Positions 9,601 to 16,745 of a stretch of 64,000 bases of DNA are shown here, piece after piece. The stretch spans positions 17,588-81,587 of the forward strand of contig NZ_POWX01000013.1 of assembly GCF_003044445.1 (NCBI RefSeq), in the 5' to 3' direction. Source of the DNA: Neisseria mucosa. GTDB lineage: Bacteria > Pseudomonadota > Gammaproteobacteria > Burkholderiales > Neisseriaceae. The notes beneath the pieces were generated by a model that was not told the DNA's origin, ran no database searches, and saw nothing but the letters and a program-made list of their open reading frames with translations. The translations under genes were made by a program, and so were the position numbers. Each line of letters begins with the position of its first letter. Position 1 is the first letter of the stretch.

Positions 9601-10496
9601 ACTTCATCAACCGTCCTTTGCCCAAAAGTGTGCCTGCCAAAACACCGCGCTCCATGCTCGGCATAGAAGACGACAAAAGCATCCCCATCATCCGCAACCC
9701 TGCCGCGCCCGAAGATGCCGAAGCCGTGTTCTACTTCCCGGGCTGCGGTTCGGAGCGTCTGTTCAGCCAAATCGGACTCGCCGTCCAAGCCATGCTCTGG
9801 CACGTCGGCGTACAAACCGTCCTGCCGCCCGGCTATATGTGTTGCGGCTATCCGCAGGACGCGGGCGGCAACAAGGCAAAAGCCGAACAAATGAGCACCA
9901 ACAACCGCGTGGCTTTCCACCGTATGGCGAACACCCTCAACTACCTCGACATCAAAACCGTCGTTGTCAGTTGCGGCACCTGCTACGACCAGCTCGAAAA
10001 ATACCGCTTCGAAGAAATCTTCCCCGGCTGCCGCATCATCGACATCCACGAATACCTGCTCGAAAAAGGCGTGCAACTGAACGGCGTGAAAGGTCAGCAA
10101 TACCTCTACCACGACCCCTGCCACACGCCCATCAAAACCATGAACGCCACCCAAATGGCAAGCAGCCTCATGGGGCAAAAAGTCGTCTTAAGCGACCGCT
10201 GCTGCGGCGAATCCGGCATGTTCGCCGTCAAACGCCCCGACATCGCCACCCAAGTCAAATTCCGCAAACAGGAAGAAATCGAGAAAAACCTCAAAGAGCT
10301 GCCGCAGGGCGAACCCGTCAAAATGCTCACCTCCTGCCCCGCCTGCCTGCAAGGTCTGAGCCGTTACGCCGACGACAACAACATGCCCGCCGACTACATC
10401 GTCATCGAAATGGCGAAACATATTCTCGGTGAAAACTGGCTGGACGAGTTTGTGAAAAAAGCCAACAACGGCGGCGTGGAGAAAGTGTTGCTGTAA
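6663..10496 (+). CDS. Large FAD/Fe-S dehydrogenase (DUF3683, FAD-binding, 2x 4Fe-4S, CCG domains)
   Basis: 1277 aa, a natural fusion. In order: a DUF3683-type N-terminus (residues 1-150), an FAD-binding PCMH domain (RGGGTGYTGGAVPL near 195, ADASCVGGNVAMNAGG near 275), an FAD-oxidase C-terminal domain with the metal/substrate motif HMHAGDGNVHTN (near 695) and GEHGIGITK, two 4Fe-4S motifs (CLRCGKCKPVC near 812, CTVCHRCVKPCP near 875) and paired cysteine-rich CCG motifs (CCGYPQDAGG, SCGTCYDQ, HDPCHTP, RCCGESG, SCPACLQG). The parts match GlcD-plus-GlcF or Dld-II type enzymes oxidising a 2-hydroxy acid (D-lactate, glycolate or 2-hydroxyglutarate) with electrons to quinone. Substrate not determined. 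Divergent from ffs/dld. Confidence 0.88.
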   Translation: MTTTTAPQRIREIPYNYTSYTDREIVIRLLGDEAWQILQDLRGQRRTGRSARMLFEVLGDIWVVVRNPYLVDDLLEHPKRRAALVREMRHRLNEIRKRRDDNPQVDVLVAEAEKAVERFDGGFDETRQKRRQILERLSKITKPHNIMFDGLARVTHVTDATDWRVEYPFVVVNPDTEAEVAPLVRALIELDLVIIPRGGGTGYTGGAVPLDANSAVINTEKLDKHRGVEFVELAGLDGKHPIIHCGAGVVTRRVEETAHQAGLVFAVDPTSADASCVGGNVAMNAGGKKAVLWGTALDNLAYWQMVNPQGEWLRIERVRHNFGKIHDEETAVFDVHTLDSDGINVVKTERLEIPGHKFRKVGLGKDVTDKFLSGLPGVQKEGTDGIITSVAFVLHKMPKYTRTVCMEFFGTVATATPSIVEIRDFLLAHDSVRLAGLEHLDWRYVRAVGYATKAAGKGRPKMVLLADVVSDDEAAVEAAAEHICELARARDGEGFIAVSPEARKTFWLDRSRTAAIAKHTNAFKINEDVVIPLERLGEYSDGIERINIELSIQNKLTLCAALEQYLSGKLPIDKMGTDLPTAELLGERGKHALAHVSAVKERWDWLLANLDTPLADYKARYGAAVHAAPEAKDDESCFTAFRDFRLRVSVKDDVMKPLAEIFSGKTDTKIIEGLGKIHAKTVRGRVFVALHMHAGDGNVHTNIPVNSDDAQMLQTAYRSVERIMKIARSLGGVISGEHGIGITKLEFLTDEDLQPFWDYKNQVDPKHTFNRHKLMKGSDLRNAYTPSFELLGAESLIMEKSDLGTIADSVKDCLRCGKCKPVCSTHVPRANLLYSPRNKILGVGLLTEAFLYEEQTRRGVSIKHFEELMDIGDHCTVCHRCVKPCPVNIDFGDVTVAIRNYLADSGHKRFAPAASMGMAFLNATGPKTIKALRAAMIQTGFPAQNFAYKIGKLLPVGTKKQKAEPKATVGTAPVKEQIIHFINRPLPKSVPAKTPRSMLGIEDDKSIPIIRNPAAPEDAEAVFYFPGCGSERLFSQIGLAVQAMLWHVGVQTVLPPGYMCCGYPQDAGGNKAKAEQMSTNNRVAFHRMANTLNYLDIKTVVVSCGTCYDQLEKYRFEEIFPGCRIIDIHEYLLEKGVQLNGVKGQQYLYHDPCHTPIKTMNATQMASSLMGQKVVLSDRCCGESGMFAVKRPDIATQVKFRKQEEIEKNLKELPQGEPVKMLTSCPACLQGLSRYADDNNMPADYIVIEMAKHILGENWLDEFVKKANNGGVEKVLL

Positions 10497-10507
10497 GGTT
10501 TGTATGG

Positions 10508-10535
10508 TTTCAGACGACCCCAAAGGTCGTCTGAA
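10508..10535. terminator. Reverse-order DUS pair after the large dehydrogenase
   Basis: TTTCAGACGACC faces GGTCGTCTGAAA with a 4-nt loop, eleven bases after the stop; compact enough to terminate transcription although no long T run follows. Confidence 0.6.
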
Positions 10536-10704
10536 ACTGTTATCCAAGAAATCGGCGGATACGATTGGGAAGGATAGGGGGAGGCGGTCATGTTTTGGTT
10601 CTGCCTACAATCCATGTTCCGAAACAATCCATTCTCGATTTTCAGACGACCTCTACGTTTGAAACAGACAAAACACCATTCCTTACTCCATACTTCCGAC
10701 TATA

Positions 10705-10753
10705 AAAAAAGGTCGTCTGAAAACCTTAAACCAAGATTTTCAGACGACCTTTC
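10705..10753. terminator. DUS inverted pair downstream of the ETF-QO gene
   Basis: AAAAAAGGTCGTCTGAAAA and its complement with a loop of about 14 nt; lies between convergent genes, so it can serve both strands. Confidence 0.75.
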
Positions 10754-10806
10754 TTTATCCAAGGCGGCAAATGTTTGCCCAATTCAGCAAAGCTACTGCC
10801 TAAAGC

Positions 10807-12468
10807 TTACATCCCGCCGTAATTCGGTCCGCTTGCGCCTTCGGGGCAAATCCAAGTGATGTTTTGCGTCGGGTCTTTGATGTCGCACGTTTTGCAGTGG
10901 ACGCAGTTGGCGGCGTTGATTTGCAGGCGCGGGCTGCCGTTTTCTTCGACGATTTCATACACACCGGCCGGGCAATAGCGCGTTTCGGGCGAAGCGTATT
11001 CTTTGTAGTTCACGTCTATCATCGTTTGCGGATTTTTCAGCACCAAATGGTCGGGCTGATTTTCTTCGTGCGCGAGGTTGGCGAGGAAGACGCTGCTTAA
11101 GCGATCGAAGGTCAACACGCCGTCAGGTTTCGGATAATCAATCGGCTTGCACGCGGCGGCTTTTTTAAGCTGCTCGTTGTCTTTGCCGTGATGTTTCAAA
11201 GTCCACGGGGCTTTGCCTCTGAAAATCATCTGATCGATGCCGGTATAGATCGAACCGAGGTAAACGCCCCATTTGAATGACGGACGGACATTACGCGCGG
11301 CGTAAAGCTCTTGATACAGCCAGCTTTGTTCAAAACGTTGCTGATAATCCGCTGCCTCTTTGCCGCTATCGAAACCCTCCACTTCTTCAAGGTTTTCCAA
11401 CAAGGGGAACACTGCTTCGGCGGCGAGCATGGCGGATTTCATCGCGGTATGAATGCCTTTGATGCGCGGCATATTGAGGAAACCCGCCGCATCGCCGATT
11501 AAAACGCCGCCTTTGAACGAGAGCTTCGGCAGGCTTTGCAAACCGCCTTCAATCAGCGAACGTGCGCCGTAAGCGATACGGCGACCGCCTTCGAAGGTTT
11601 TGCGGATTTCGGGATGGGTTTTGAAGCGTTGGAACTCTTCAAACGGCGACAGATAAGGGTTTTGATAATCCAAACCGACCACAAAACCGACGGCGACTTT
11701 GTTATCGTCGAAATGGTAAACAAACGCACCGCCGTAGGTTTTGCTGTCCAGCGGCCAGCCCGCGCTGTGTACCACCAAACCGGGCTGATGTTTTTCAGAC
11801 GTCACTTCCCAAATCTCTTTGATGCCCAAGCCGTAAGTTTGTGGCTGGCTGTTTTGGTCGAGTTGGAAACGTTCGATGACTTGTTTGGAAAGCGAACCGC
11901 GGCAACCTTCGGCAAACAGGGTTTGCTGCGCCCAAAGCTCCATGCCGGGCTGGAAACTGTCGGTCGGCTCGCCGTCTTTACCCACGCCCATATTGCCGGT
12001 TGCAATGCCTTTGACCGAACCGTCTTCGTGATACAGCACTTCGGCGGCGGCAAAGCCCGGATAGATTTCCACGCCCATATTTTCCGCCTGCTCCGCCAAC
12101 CAGCGCACAACTTCGCCCAAGCTGACGATATAGTTGCCGTGATTGTCGAAATTGGGGGTAACGGGCAGATTGAACGCTTTTTTCTCCGTCAGGAACAACA
12201 CTTTGTCCTGCGTTACCGCACGCGTCAGCGGCGCGCCTTTTTCTTTCCAGTCGGGAATCAGCTCATTCAGCGCAATCGGATCAATGACCGCGCCCGCCAG
12301 CGAATGCGCACCTGCCTCCGAACCCTTCTCCACCACGCAAACGCTGATTTCGCGCCCGTTTTTTTCGGCAAGCTGCTTGAGTTTGATGGCGGCGGACAAA
12401 CCCGACGGGCCTGCGCCGACAATCACGACATCGTATTGCATACTGTCGCGGGTGATGGATTCTGTCAT
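10807..12468 (-). CDS. Electron transfer flavoprotein-ubiquinone oxidoreductase
   Basis: 553 aa from ATG 12468 (MTESITRDSMQYDVVIVG). The FAD-binding Rossmann motif VVIVGAGPSGLSAAIKL is at the N-terminus, a ubiquinone/membrane-binding central part contains GIKEIWEVTSEKHQPG, and the C-terminal 4Fe-4S cluster ligands are in RYCPAGVYE and NCVHCKTCDIKDP. The enzyme takes electrons from reduced ETF and passes them to ubiquinone at the inner membrane. The upstream in-frame extension to 12564 runs through DUS and is not used. No ETF genes are in the window. Confidence 0.94.
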   Translation of the reverse strand: MTESITRDSMQYDVVIVGAGPSGLSAAIKLKQLAEKNGREISVCVVEKGSEAGAHSLAGAVIDPIALNELIPDWKEKGAPLTRAVTQDKVLFLTEKKAFNLPVTPNFDNHGNYIVSLGEVVRWLAEQAENMGVEIYPGFAAAEVLYHEDGSVKGIATGNMGVGKDGEPTDSFQPGMELWAQQTLFAEGCRGSLSKQVIERFQLDQNSQPQTYGLGIKEIWEVTSEKHQPGLVVHSAGWPLDSKTYGGAFVYHFDDNKVAVGFVVGLDYQNPYLSPFEEFQRFKTHPEIRKTFEGGRRIAYGARSLIEGGLQSLPKLSFKGGVLIGDAAGFLNMPRIKGIHTAMKSAMLAAEAVFPLLENLEEVEGFDSGKEAADYQQRFEQSWLYQELYAARNVRPSFKWGVYLGSIYTGIDQMIFRGKAPWTLKHHGKDNEQLKKAAACKPIDYPKPDGVLTFDRLSSVFLANLAHEENQPDHLVLKNPQTMIDVNYKEYASPETRYCPAGVYEIVEENGSPRLQINAANCVHCKTCDIKDPTQNITWICPEGASGPNYGGM

Positions 12469-12544
12469 GGCGGTTCCTGTATGTTTATTATTGAATTGCA
12501 AACTTGTGATTATACAACGGGAACATATAGTTACAAAATACAAC

Positions 12545-12588
12545 AAAGGTCGTCTGAAAACCATGTTTTCGGTTTCAGACGACCTTTT
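12545..12588. terminator. DUS inverted pair after znuA
   Basis: AAAGGTCGTCTGAAAACC ... GGTTTCAGACGACCTTTT with a loop of about 9 nt, between znuA and the ETF-QO start. Confidence 0.75.
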
Positions 12589-12620
12589 GACTTTTTTCTA
12601 TTTAAACCAATCAAGCGGTT

Positions 12621-13526
12621 TTATTTTTTCATCGCATCAGTCAAGGCTTTGACGTTGTAGCGGTACATGCCGATATAAGTATTGGCAGGTGCGCCGCCGA
12701 GTGCGTCGGAGTAGAGTTTACCGCTGACGTTGACGCCGGTTTCTTTGGCGATACGGTCAACCATGCGCGTGTCTTTGATGTTTTCAGTGAACACGGCTTT
12801 GATGCCTTCGCGTTTGATTTGGCGGATGATGGAAGCCACTTGTTTGGCGGACGGCTCGGCTTCGCTGCTCACGCCTTGCGGGGCGATGAACTCAATATTG
12901 TAGCGTTTGCCCATGTAGGAGAAAGCGTCGTGTCCGGTCAGAACTTTGCGCTTGGCGGCGGGAACGGCGTTAAAGGCGGTTTGGGCGTCGCTATGCAGTT
13001 TTTTCAGCTGCACTTGGTAGTTGCCCAAGCGTTGTTGGTAGTAGGTTTTGCCTTCGGGGTCTGCCTGAATCAGAGCGTTGGCGACGTTTTGGGCGTAGGT
13101 CGTCATCAGGACGGGGTCGGTCCAGACGTGCGGGTCAAATTCGCCGTGGTCGTGGTGGTGGCCTTCGTGATCGTGGTCATGGTGATGACCGCCTTCTTCG
13201 GCTTTAAGCGCCTGTATGCCTTTGGTCGCTTCGGCAAAGGGAACTTTGCTTTGTTTGACGGCGCGCTGAACATCAGCCGCTTCCAAACCCAAGCCGTTGA
13301 GCAGGACTAATTTCGCACTACGGATTTTTTTGATGTCGCCGCTGGTCATGTGATAGGCGTGGCTGTCTTGGTTGGCACCGACCAAATTTTGCACGGCAAC
13401 ACGGTCGCCGCCGATTTGTTTGGTAACGTCGCCCAAAATGCTGAAGCTGGTGACGACGTTCATCGGGGCTGCGTAAACTGCGCCGGACATTAATGCAGCG
13501 ATGACGCCGAGTTTCCAATGTTTCAT
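12621..13526 (-). CDS. znuA: Periplasmic zinc-binding protein of an ABC transporter (ZnuA-like)
   Basis: 301 aa from ATG 13526, with a signal peptide (MKHWKLGVIAALMSGAVYAA). It has the cluster A-I metal-binding lobes: a histidine in SHAYHMTSGD, a long His/Asp/Glu-rich loop (GGHHHDHDHEGHHHDHGEFD), FDPHVWTDP and HDAFSYMGKRY. The His-rich loop favours Zn over Mn. The Neisseria orthologue is normally in an operon with znuC and znuB; here there is no permease or ATPase gene on either side. A Zur-like box overlaps the leader. MntC-like Mn/Zn dual use is possible. Confidence 0.9.
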   Translation of the reverse strand: MKHWKLGVIAALMSGAVYAAPMNVVTSFSILGDVTKQIGGDRVAVQNLVGANQDSHAYHMTSGDIKKIRSAKLVLLNGLGLEAADVQRAVKQSKVPFAEATKGIQALKAEEGGHHHDHDHEGHHHDHGEFDPHVWTDPVLMTTYAQNVANALIQADPEGKTYYQQRLGNYQVQLKKLHSDAQTAFNAVPAAKRKVLTGHDAFSYMGKRYNIEFIAPQGVSSEAEPSAKQVASIIRQIKREGIKAVFTENIKDTRMVDRIAKETGVNVSGKLYSDALGGAPANTYIGMYRYNVKALTDAMKK

Positions 13527-13543
13527 GTTTTTCTCTCTCCAAT

Positions 13544-13558
13544 TGATATAACGTAACA
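13544..13558 (-). promoter_or_regulatory. Zur-like operator upstream of znuA
   Basis: On the minus strand TGTTACGTTATATCA matches the palindromic neisserial Zur consensus TGTTATDNHATAACA at 13 of 15 positions and lies 18 nt before the znuA start codon. The match is by eye; binding is inferred. Confidence 0.55.
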
Positions 13559-13634
13559 ATCCGTCATTTTAAAACAGCAAGACGGAATCTTCAAGCAGCC
13601 CCACTTATAGATACTTCCCTAGCCTAAAAGTTTT

Positions 13635-13740
13635 TATAGTGGATTAACTTTAAACCAGTACGGCGTTGCCTCGCCTTGCCGTACTATCTGTACTGTCTAT
13701 GGCTTCGTCGCCTTGTCCTGATTTTTGTTAATCCACTATA
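13635..13740. repeat. Correia element (CREE), short form
   Basis: Terminal inverted repeats TATAGTGGATTAAC... and ...GTTAATCCACTATA enclose the CREE core (CCAGTACGGCGTTGCCTC, GGCTTCGTCGCCTTGTCC). At 106 bp it is the internally deleted class. Confidence 0.93.
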
Positions 13741-13784
13741 GATACTGCAATTTTAAGTTTTCAGACGACCTTCGAGCCTATTGT

Positions 13785-13855
13785 TTTCGTGGACGGAGTC
13801 CACGCTACGGCACTTGTGTTGCCAACAGACCGCGTAGCGTGGGCTTTGCCCACGA
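13785..13855. repeat. Palindromic GTAGCGTGGG element
   Basis: TTCGTGGACGGAGTCCACGC at the left and GCGTAGCGTGGGCTTTGCCC at the right are imperfect inverted copies around about 25 bp. The same ends recur at 13894-13916 (half copy), 14014-14086 and 59941-60032. Confidence 0.7.
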
Positions 13856-13893
13856 GCCACTCAAGATTTCAGACGACCTGTCCGTCAATTATC

Positions 13894-13916
13894 TTCGTGG
13901 GTAGAACCCACGCTAC
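13894..13916. repeat. Half copy of the GTAGCGTGGG palindrome
   Basis: CTTCGTGGGTAGAACCCACG is itself a short palindrome matching one end of the element at 13785-13855. The 13527-14169 gap holds only repeats and DUS, no gene. Confidence 0.55.
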
Positions 13917-13959
13917 CGATATCCCGCGCCAGTGAAAACCGATAGCCAACCCAAAAACA

Positions 13960-14005
13960 AAGGTCGTCTGAAAACCCGATTTTTGAGTTTTCAGACGACC
14001 TTTTT
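13960..14005. terminator. DUS inverted pair downstream of yebC
   Basis: AAGGTCGTCTGAAAACCCGA and its partner TTTTCAGACGACCTTTTT, loop about 12 nt; on the minus-strand side downstream of yebC but about 165 bp away, beyond a palindromic repeat. Confidence 0.5.
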
Positions 14006-14013
14006 GTCTATCG

Positions 14014-14086
14014 TTTTCGTGGACGGAGTCCACGCTACGGTGCTGGTGTTTCCAACAAACATCGTAGCGCGGGCTACGCCCACGAA
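14014..14086. repeat. Palindromic GTAGCGTGGG element, second copy
   Basis: Left end TTTTCGTGGACGGAGTCCAC is identical to that at 13785; right end ATCGTAGCGCGGGCTACGCC has diverged but keeps its own palindrome. Confidence 0.65.
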
Positions 14087-14130
14087 CTATTAAAGATTCC
14101 AGCAAGCAACCCACCAAAAATCTCAGACAA

Positions 14131-14158
14131 AAAAAGCAGACCCATCAGGTCTGCTTTC
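14131..14158 (-). terminator. Terminator of yebC
   Basis: AAAGCAGACC and GGTCTGCTTT form a 10-bp stem with a 6-nt loop (CATCA region), followed on the minus strand by a T-rich run (TTTTTTTGTC), 12 nt past the yebC stop. Confidence 0.75.
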
Positions 14159-14169
14159 AATCTTTCCGA

Positions 14170-14898
14170 TTAATCCAGATTCAAAACGGCGGAGGTGTAA
14201 ACGTCCTGTACGTCGTCCAAATCTTCCAGCGCGTCAATCAATTTCTGCATTTTGACGGCATCGTCGCCGGAGAGTTCGGTTTCGTTTTGGGCGCGCATGG
14301 TGACGTCACCGTCAACGGATTTGTAGCCTGCGGCTTCCAATGCGGCTTTCACGCCCGCCCAGTCGTTCGGGGCGGTGATGACTTCGATGGAGCCATCGTC
14401 GTTGGTGATAACGTCTTCCGCACCGGCTTCCAGAGCGGCTTCCATCAGCGCGTCTTCGTCAACGCCGGGTTCGAACACCAAATACCCCTGATGCACGAAG
14501 TTGAACGCTACGCAGCCGTCGGTACCCAAGTTGCCGCCGTTTTTGGTGAACGCATGGCGCACGTCGGCGACGGTGCGGGTTTTGTTGTCGGTCAGGCAGT
14601 CCACCATCAGCGCCGCGCCGCCGATGCCGTAGCCTTCGTAGCGCAACTCGATGTATTCCACGCCTTCCAAGTTGCCCGTACCTTTGTCGATGGCGCGTTG
14701 TACGTTGTCTTTGGGCATATTGTTTTCAGCAGCTTTTTCCAAAGCCAGACGCAGGCGCGGGTTGGCGCCGGGATCGCCGCCGCCCATGCGGGCTGCAACG
14801 GTGATTTCTTTAATCAAACGGGTGAAGATTTTGCCGCGTTTGGCATCTTGACGGGCTTTTTTATGCTGGATATTCGCCCACTTACTGTGACCTGCCAT
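14170..14898 (-). CDS. yebC: YebC/PmpR-family protein
   Basis: 242 aa, full length. The family hallmark MAGHSKWANIQHKKARQDAKRG opens the protein, followed by GGDPGANPRLRLALEKA and NMPKDNVQRAI. YebC proteins are cytoplasmic; they were named as transcriptional regulators, and recent work on the family links them to ribosome function on difficult sequences. The gene stands alone with its own hairpin terminator; upstream it is divergent from the symporter gene. Confidence 0.95.
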   Translation of the reverse strand: MAGHSKWANIQHKKARQDAKRGKIFTRLIKEITVAARMGGGDPGANPRLRLALEKAAENNMPKDNVQRAIDKGTGNLEGVEYIELRYEGYGIGGAALMVDCLTDNKTRTVADVRHAFTKNGGNLGTDGCVAFNFVHQGYLVFEPGVDEDALMEAALEAGAEDVITNDDGSIEVITAPNDWAGVKAALEAAGYKSVDGDVTMRAQNETELSGDDAVKMQKLIDALEDLDDVQDVYTSAVLNLD

Positions 14899-14989
14899 GA
14901 TAAATCCTTTCGATTTTCCGCCTTATCCGGCGGGCTTTTGCTCATTTTCAAAGGGCGCATTTTAACATAGGTTGGATATGCCTAAAATA

Positions 14990-15030
14990 TTTCAGACGAC
15001 CCTCATCCTGCCAAAGGGTCGTCTGAAAAC
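14990..15030. other. Reverse-order DUS pair in a divergent intergenic region
   Basis: TTTCAGACGACCC faces GGGTCGTCTGAAA between divergent yebC and the symporter, so terminator activity is not its obvious role here; it is an uptake signal. Confidence 0.7.
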
Positions 15031-15158
15031 GCTGCCTGCGCCTGAAAAACGCAAAAATCTTGTCTTTGCCCAAACCTGATCTTTTTTTCGTTTGCCTCAC
15101 AAAAGGTTTACGGTATCATGCAGACCTGCTTCAGGATTGTTGACAACTTGGGGCGAAA

Positions 15159-15232
15159 CGGACGAAACCGGCCTGCTCGCCGCGCCGTCCGACACAACGG
15201 CATTCAACGGAGTAACCGCCGCAGAATGCCGT
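15159..15232 (+). promoter_or_regulatory. Structured leader of the alanine/glycine symporter gene
   Basis: Two tandem stems precede the start codon by 35 nt: CGGACG/CGTCCG (15159-15191) and the 9-bp perfect ACGGCATTC/GAATGCCGT (15197-15232), which encloses a minor CGG-AGTAA-CCG hairpin. It does not match the glycine riboswitch core. Possible regulatory RNA; function unknown. Confidence 0.4.
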
Positions 15233-15266
15233 CATCTGTTCATTTTTCAATATAAGGTTTGTAATT

Positions 15267-16685
15267 ATGGAAGAAACATTGTCTGCACTGGTGGGCGCAG
15301 TCAATCTGATTCTGTGGGATTACATGCTGATTTACGCCCTTTTGGGCATCGGCCTGTTTTTCACACTCTATCTAGGCGCGCCGCAGATTACCAAATTGGG
15401 GACGGGGTTTAAATCCGTCTTCGGCGGTTTGTTTTCCCAAAAAGACAAAGACGATAAATCTTTGTCGCAATTCCAAGCACTCGCCGTCGCCGTCTCCGCA
15501 CAAATCGGCACGGGCAACGTCGCCGGTGTGGCAACCGCCATTACCGCAGGCGGGCCGGGCGCGATTTTTTGGATGTGGCTTTCCGCCGTTTTGGGGATGT
15601 CTACGATTTTTGCCGAAGCCCTGCTCGCGCAAAAATACCGCGTCGTCAGCCACGGCAAATACATCGGTGGTCCCGCGTTCTACATCACGCACGGTCTGAC
15701 CCCGAAAATCGGGCGCGGCGCGGCGCGTTTCTTATCGGGCTTCTTCTCCATCGCCCTGATTATCGCGCTGGGCTTTATCGGCAACGCCACGCAGGCGAAC
15801 TCCATCGCCTCCTCCGTTACCATCGCCTTTAACGTACCGGCATTGGCAGTGGGCATCGCCCTCGCCGTCCTCGCGGGCATGATTATCGTCGGCGGCGTCA
15901 ACCGCATCGCCAACATCGCCCAATTCGTCGTGCCGTTTATGGCGATTATCTATATTTTGTGTGCCGTCGTTATCCTGTTCAAATTCTCCGACCACATCAT
16001 ACCGATGTTCAACCACATCTTTACTGCCGCCTTCAATCCTGAAGCCGTTTTAGGCGGCGCAGCCGGTATCGGTATGCGCGAAGCCGTCCGTTTCGGCGTG
16101 GCACGCGGCTTGTTCTCCAACGAAGCGGGTATGGGTTCGACACCGCACGCACACGCCACCGCCGACGTGAACCACCCTGTTCAACAAGGCTTGGCGGCAT
16201 TTATCGGCGTATTCATCGACACCATCTTGGTCTGCACCGCCACCGCGCTGATTATCCTCCTGACCGATGCCAACCTTTCCGGCGAACAAGGCGCGGCGGT
16301 GACCCAATTCGCCTTCAGCAAAGCCTTCCCCGGCTTCGGTTCGCAACTGCTCGCCGTCTGCCTGACCTTTTTCGCCTTCACCACCATCATCGGCTGGTAC
16401 TACTTCGGCGAGTCCAACATCCGCTTCCTCTTCAGAGGCAAACACTTGGGCATTTACCGCGCGCTCGTGCTGCTGGCTATCGTGTTGGGCACGCTGGGTA
16501 AGGTCGATTTGGTTTGGAGCCTGTCCGATATGTTCAACGGCTTCATGGTCATCCCCAACTTAATCGCCCTATTCCTCTTGCGCAAAGAAATCCGCGCCGT
16601 TTACGACGATTATCTGGCACAGAAAAAAGCCGGCAAAGACTTGTCCTACCAATATGAATTCCACGAATTCCACGACAAGGCTTAA
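15267..16685 (+). CDS. Sodium:alanine/glycine symporter (AGCS family)
   Basis: 472 aa, about 11 transmembrane helices. Family signatures are GAPQITKLGTGFKSVFGG near the N-terminus, AQIGTGNVAGVATAI (sodium/substrate site), GVARGLFSNEAGMGSTPHAH in the middle and FGESNIRFLF late. It sits in the inner membrane and imports alanine or glycine with sodium. Start at 15267 follows ATAAGG. The gene is monocistronic, with a structured leader and a tight DUS hairpin after the stop. Confidence 0.93.
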   Translation: MEETLSALVGAVNLILWDYMLIYALLGIGLFFTLYLGAPQITKLGTGFKSVFGGLFSQKDKDDKSLSQFQALAVAVSAQIGTGNVAGVATAITAGGPGAIFWMWLSAVLGMSTIFAEALLAQKYRVVSHGKYIGGPAFYITHGLTPKIGRGAARFLSGFFSIALIIALGFIGNATQANSIASSVTIAFNVPALAVGIALAVLAGMIIVGGVNRIANIAQFVVPFMAIIYILCAVVILFKFSDHIIPMFNHIFTAAFNPEAVLGGAAGIGMREAVRFGVARGLFSNEAGMGSTPHAHATADVNHPVQQGLAAFIGVFIDTILVCTATALIILLTDANLSGEQGAAVTQFAFSKAFPGFGSQLLAVCLTFFAFTTIIGWYYFGESNIRFLFRGKHLGIYRALVLLAIVLGTLGKVDLVWSLSDMFNGFMVIPNLIALFLLRKEIRAVYDDYLAQKKAGKDLSYQYEFHEFHDKA

Positions 16686-16696
16686 TCCGCAATCGT

Positions 16697-16733
16697 AAAA
16701 AGGTCGTCTGAAAATTTTCAGACGACCTTTTTA
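16697..16733. terminator. DUS inverted pair between symporter and dsbB
   Basis: AAAAAGGTCGTCTGAAAATTTTCAGACGACCTTTTT forms an almost loopless perfect palindrome between convergent genes, usable from both sides. Confidence 0.85.
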
Positions 16734-16745
16734 AATTCCGAACAT

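Noticed and set aside
9213..10178. 321-aa open frame antisense to the large dehydrogenase
   Set aside because: Overlaps the essential Fe-S and CCG domains on the real strand and has shadow-frame composition.
10590..10859. 89-aa plus-strand frame after the large dehydrogenase
   Set aside because: Runs through two DUS arms and into the 3' end of the ETF-QO gene; no family resemblance.
13560..14130. Search for znuC/znuB fragments upstream of znuA
   Set aside because: Only CREE, DUS and palindromic repeats are readable; no ABC transporter motif in any frame.
15159..15232. Glycine riboswitch before the symporter
   Set aside because: The conserved GGAGAG and tandem aptamer cores are not present, so only a structured leader is claimed.
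15092..15412. 106-aa plus-strand frame before the symporter gene
   Set aside because: Overlaps the symporter start in another frame, and its N-terminal part coincides with the structured leader.
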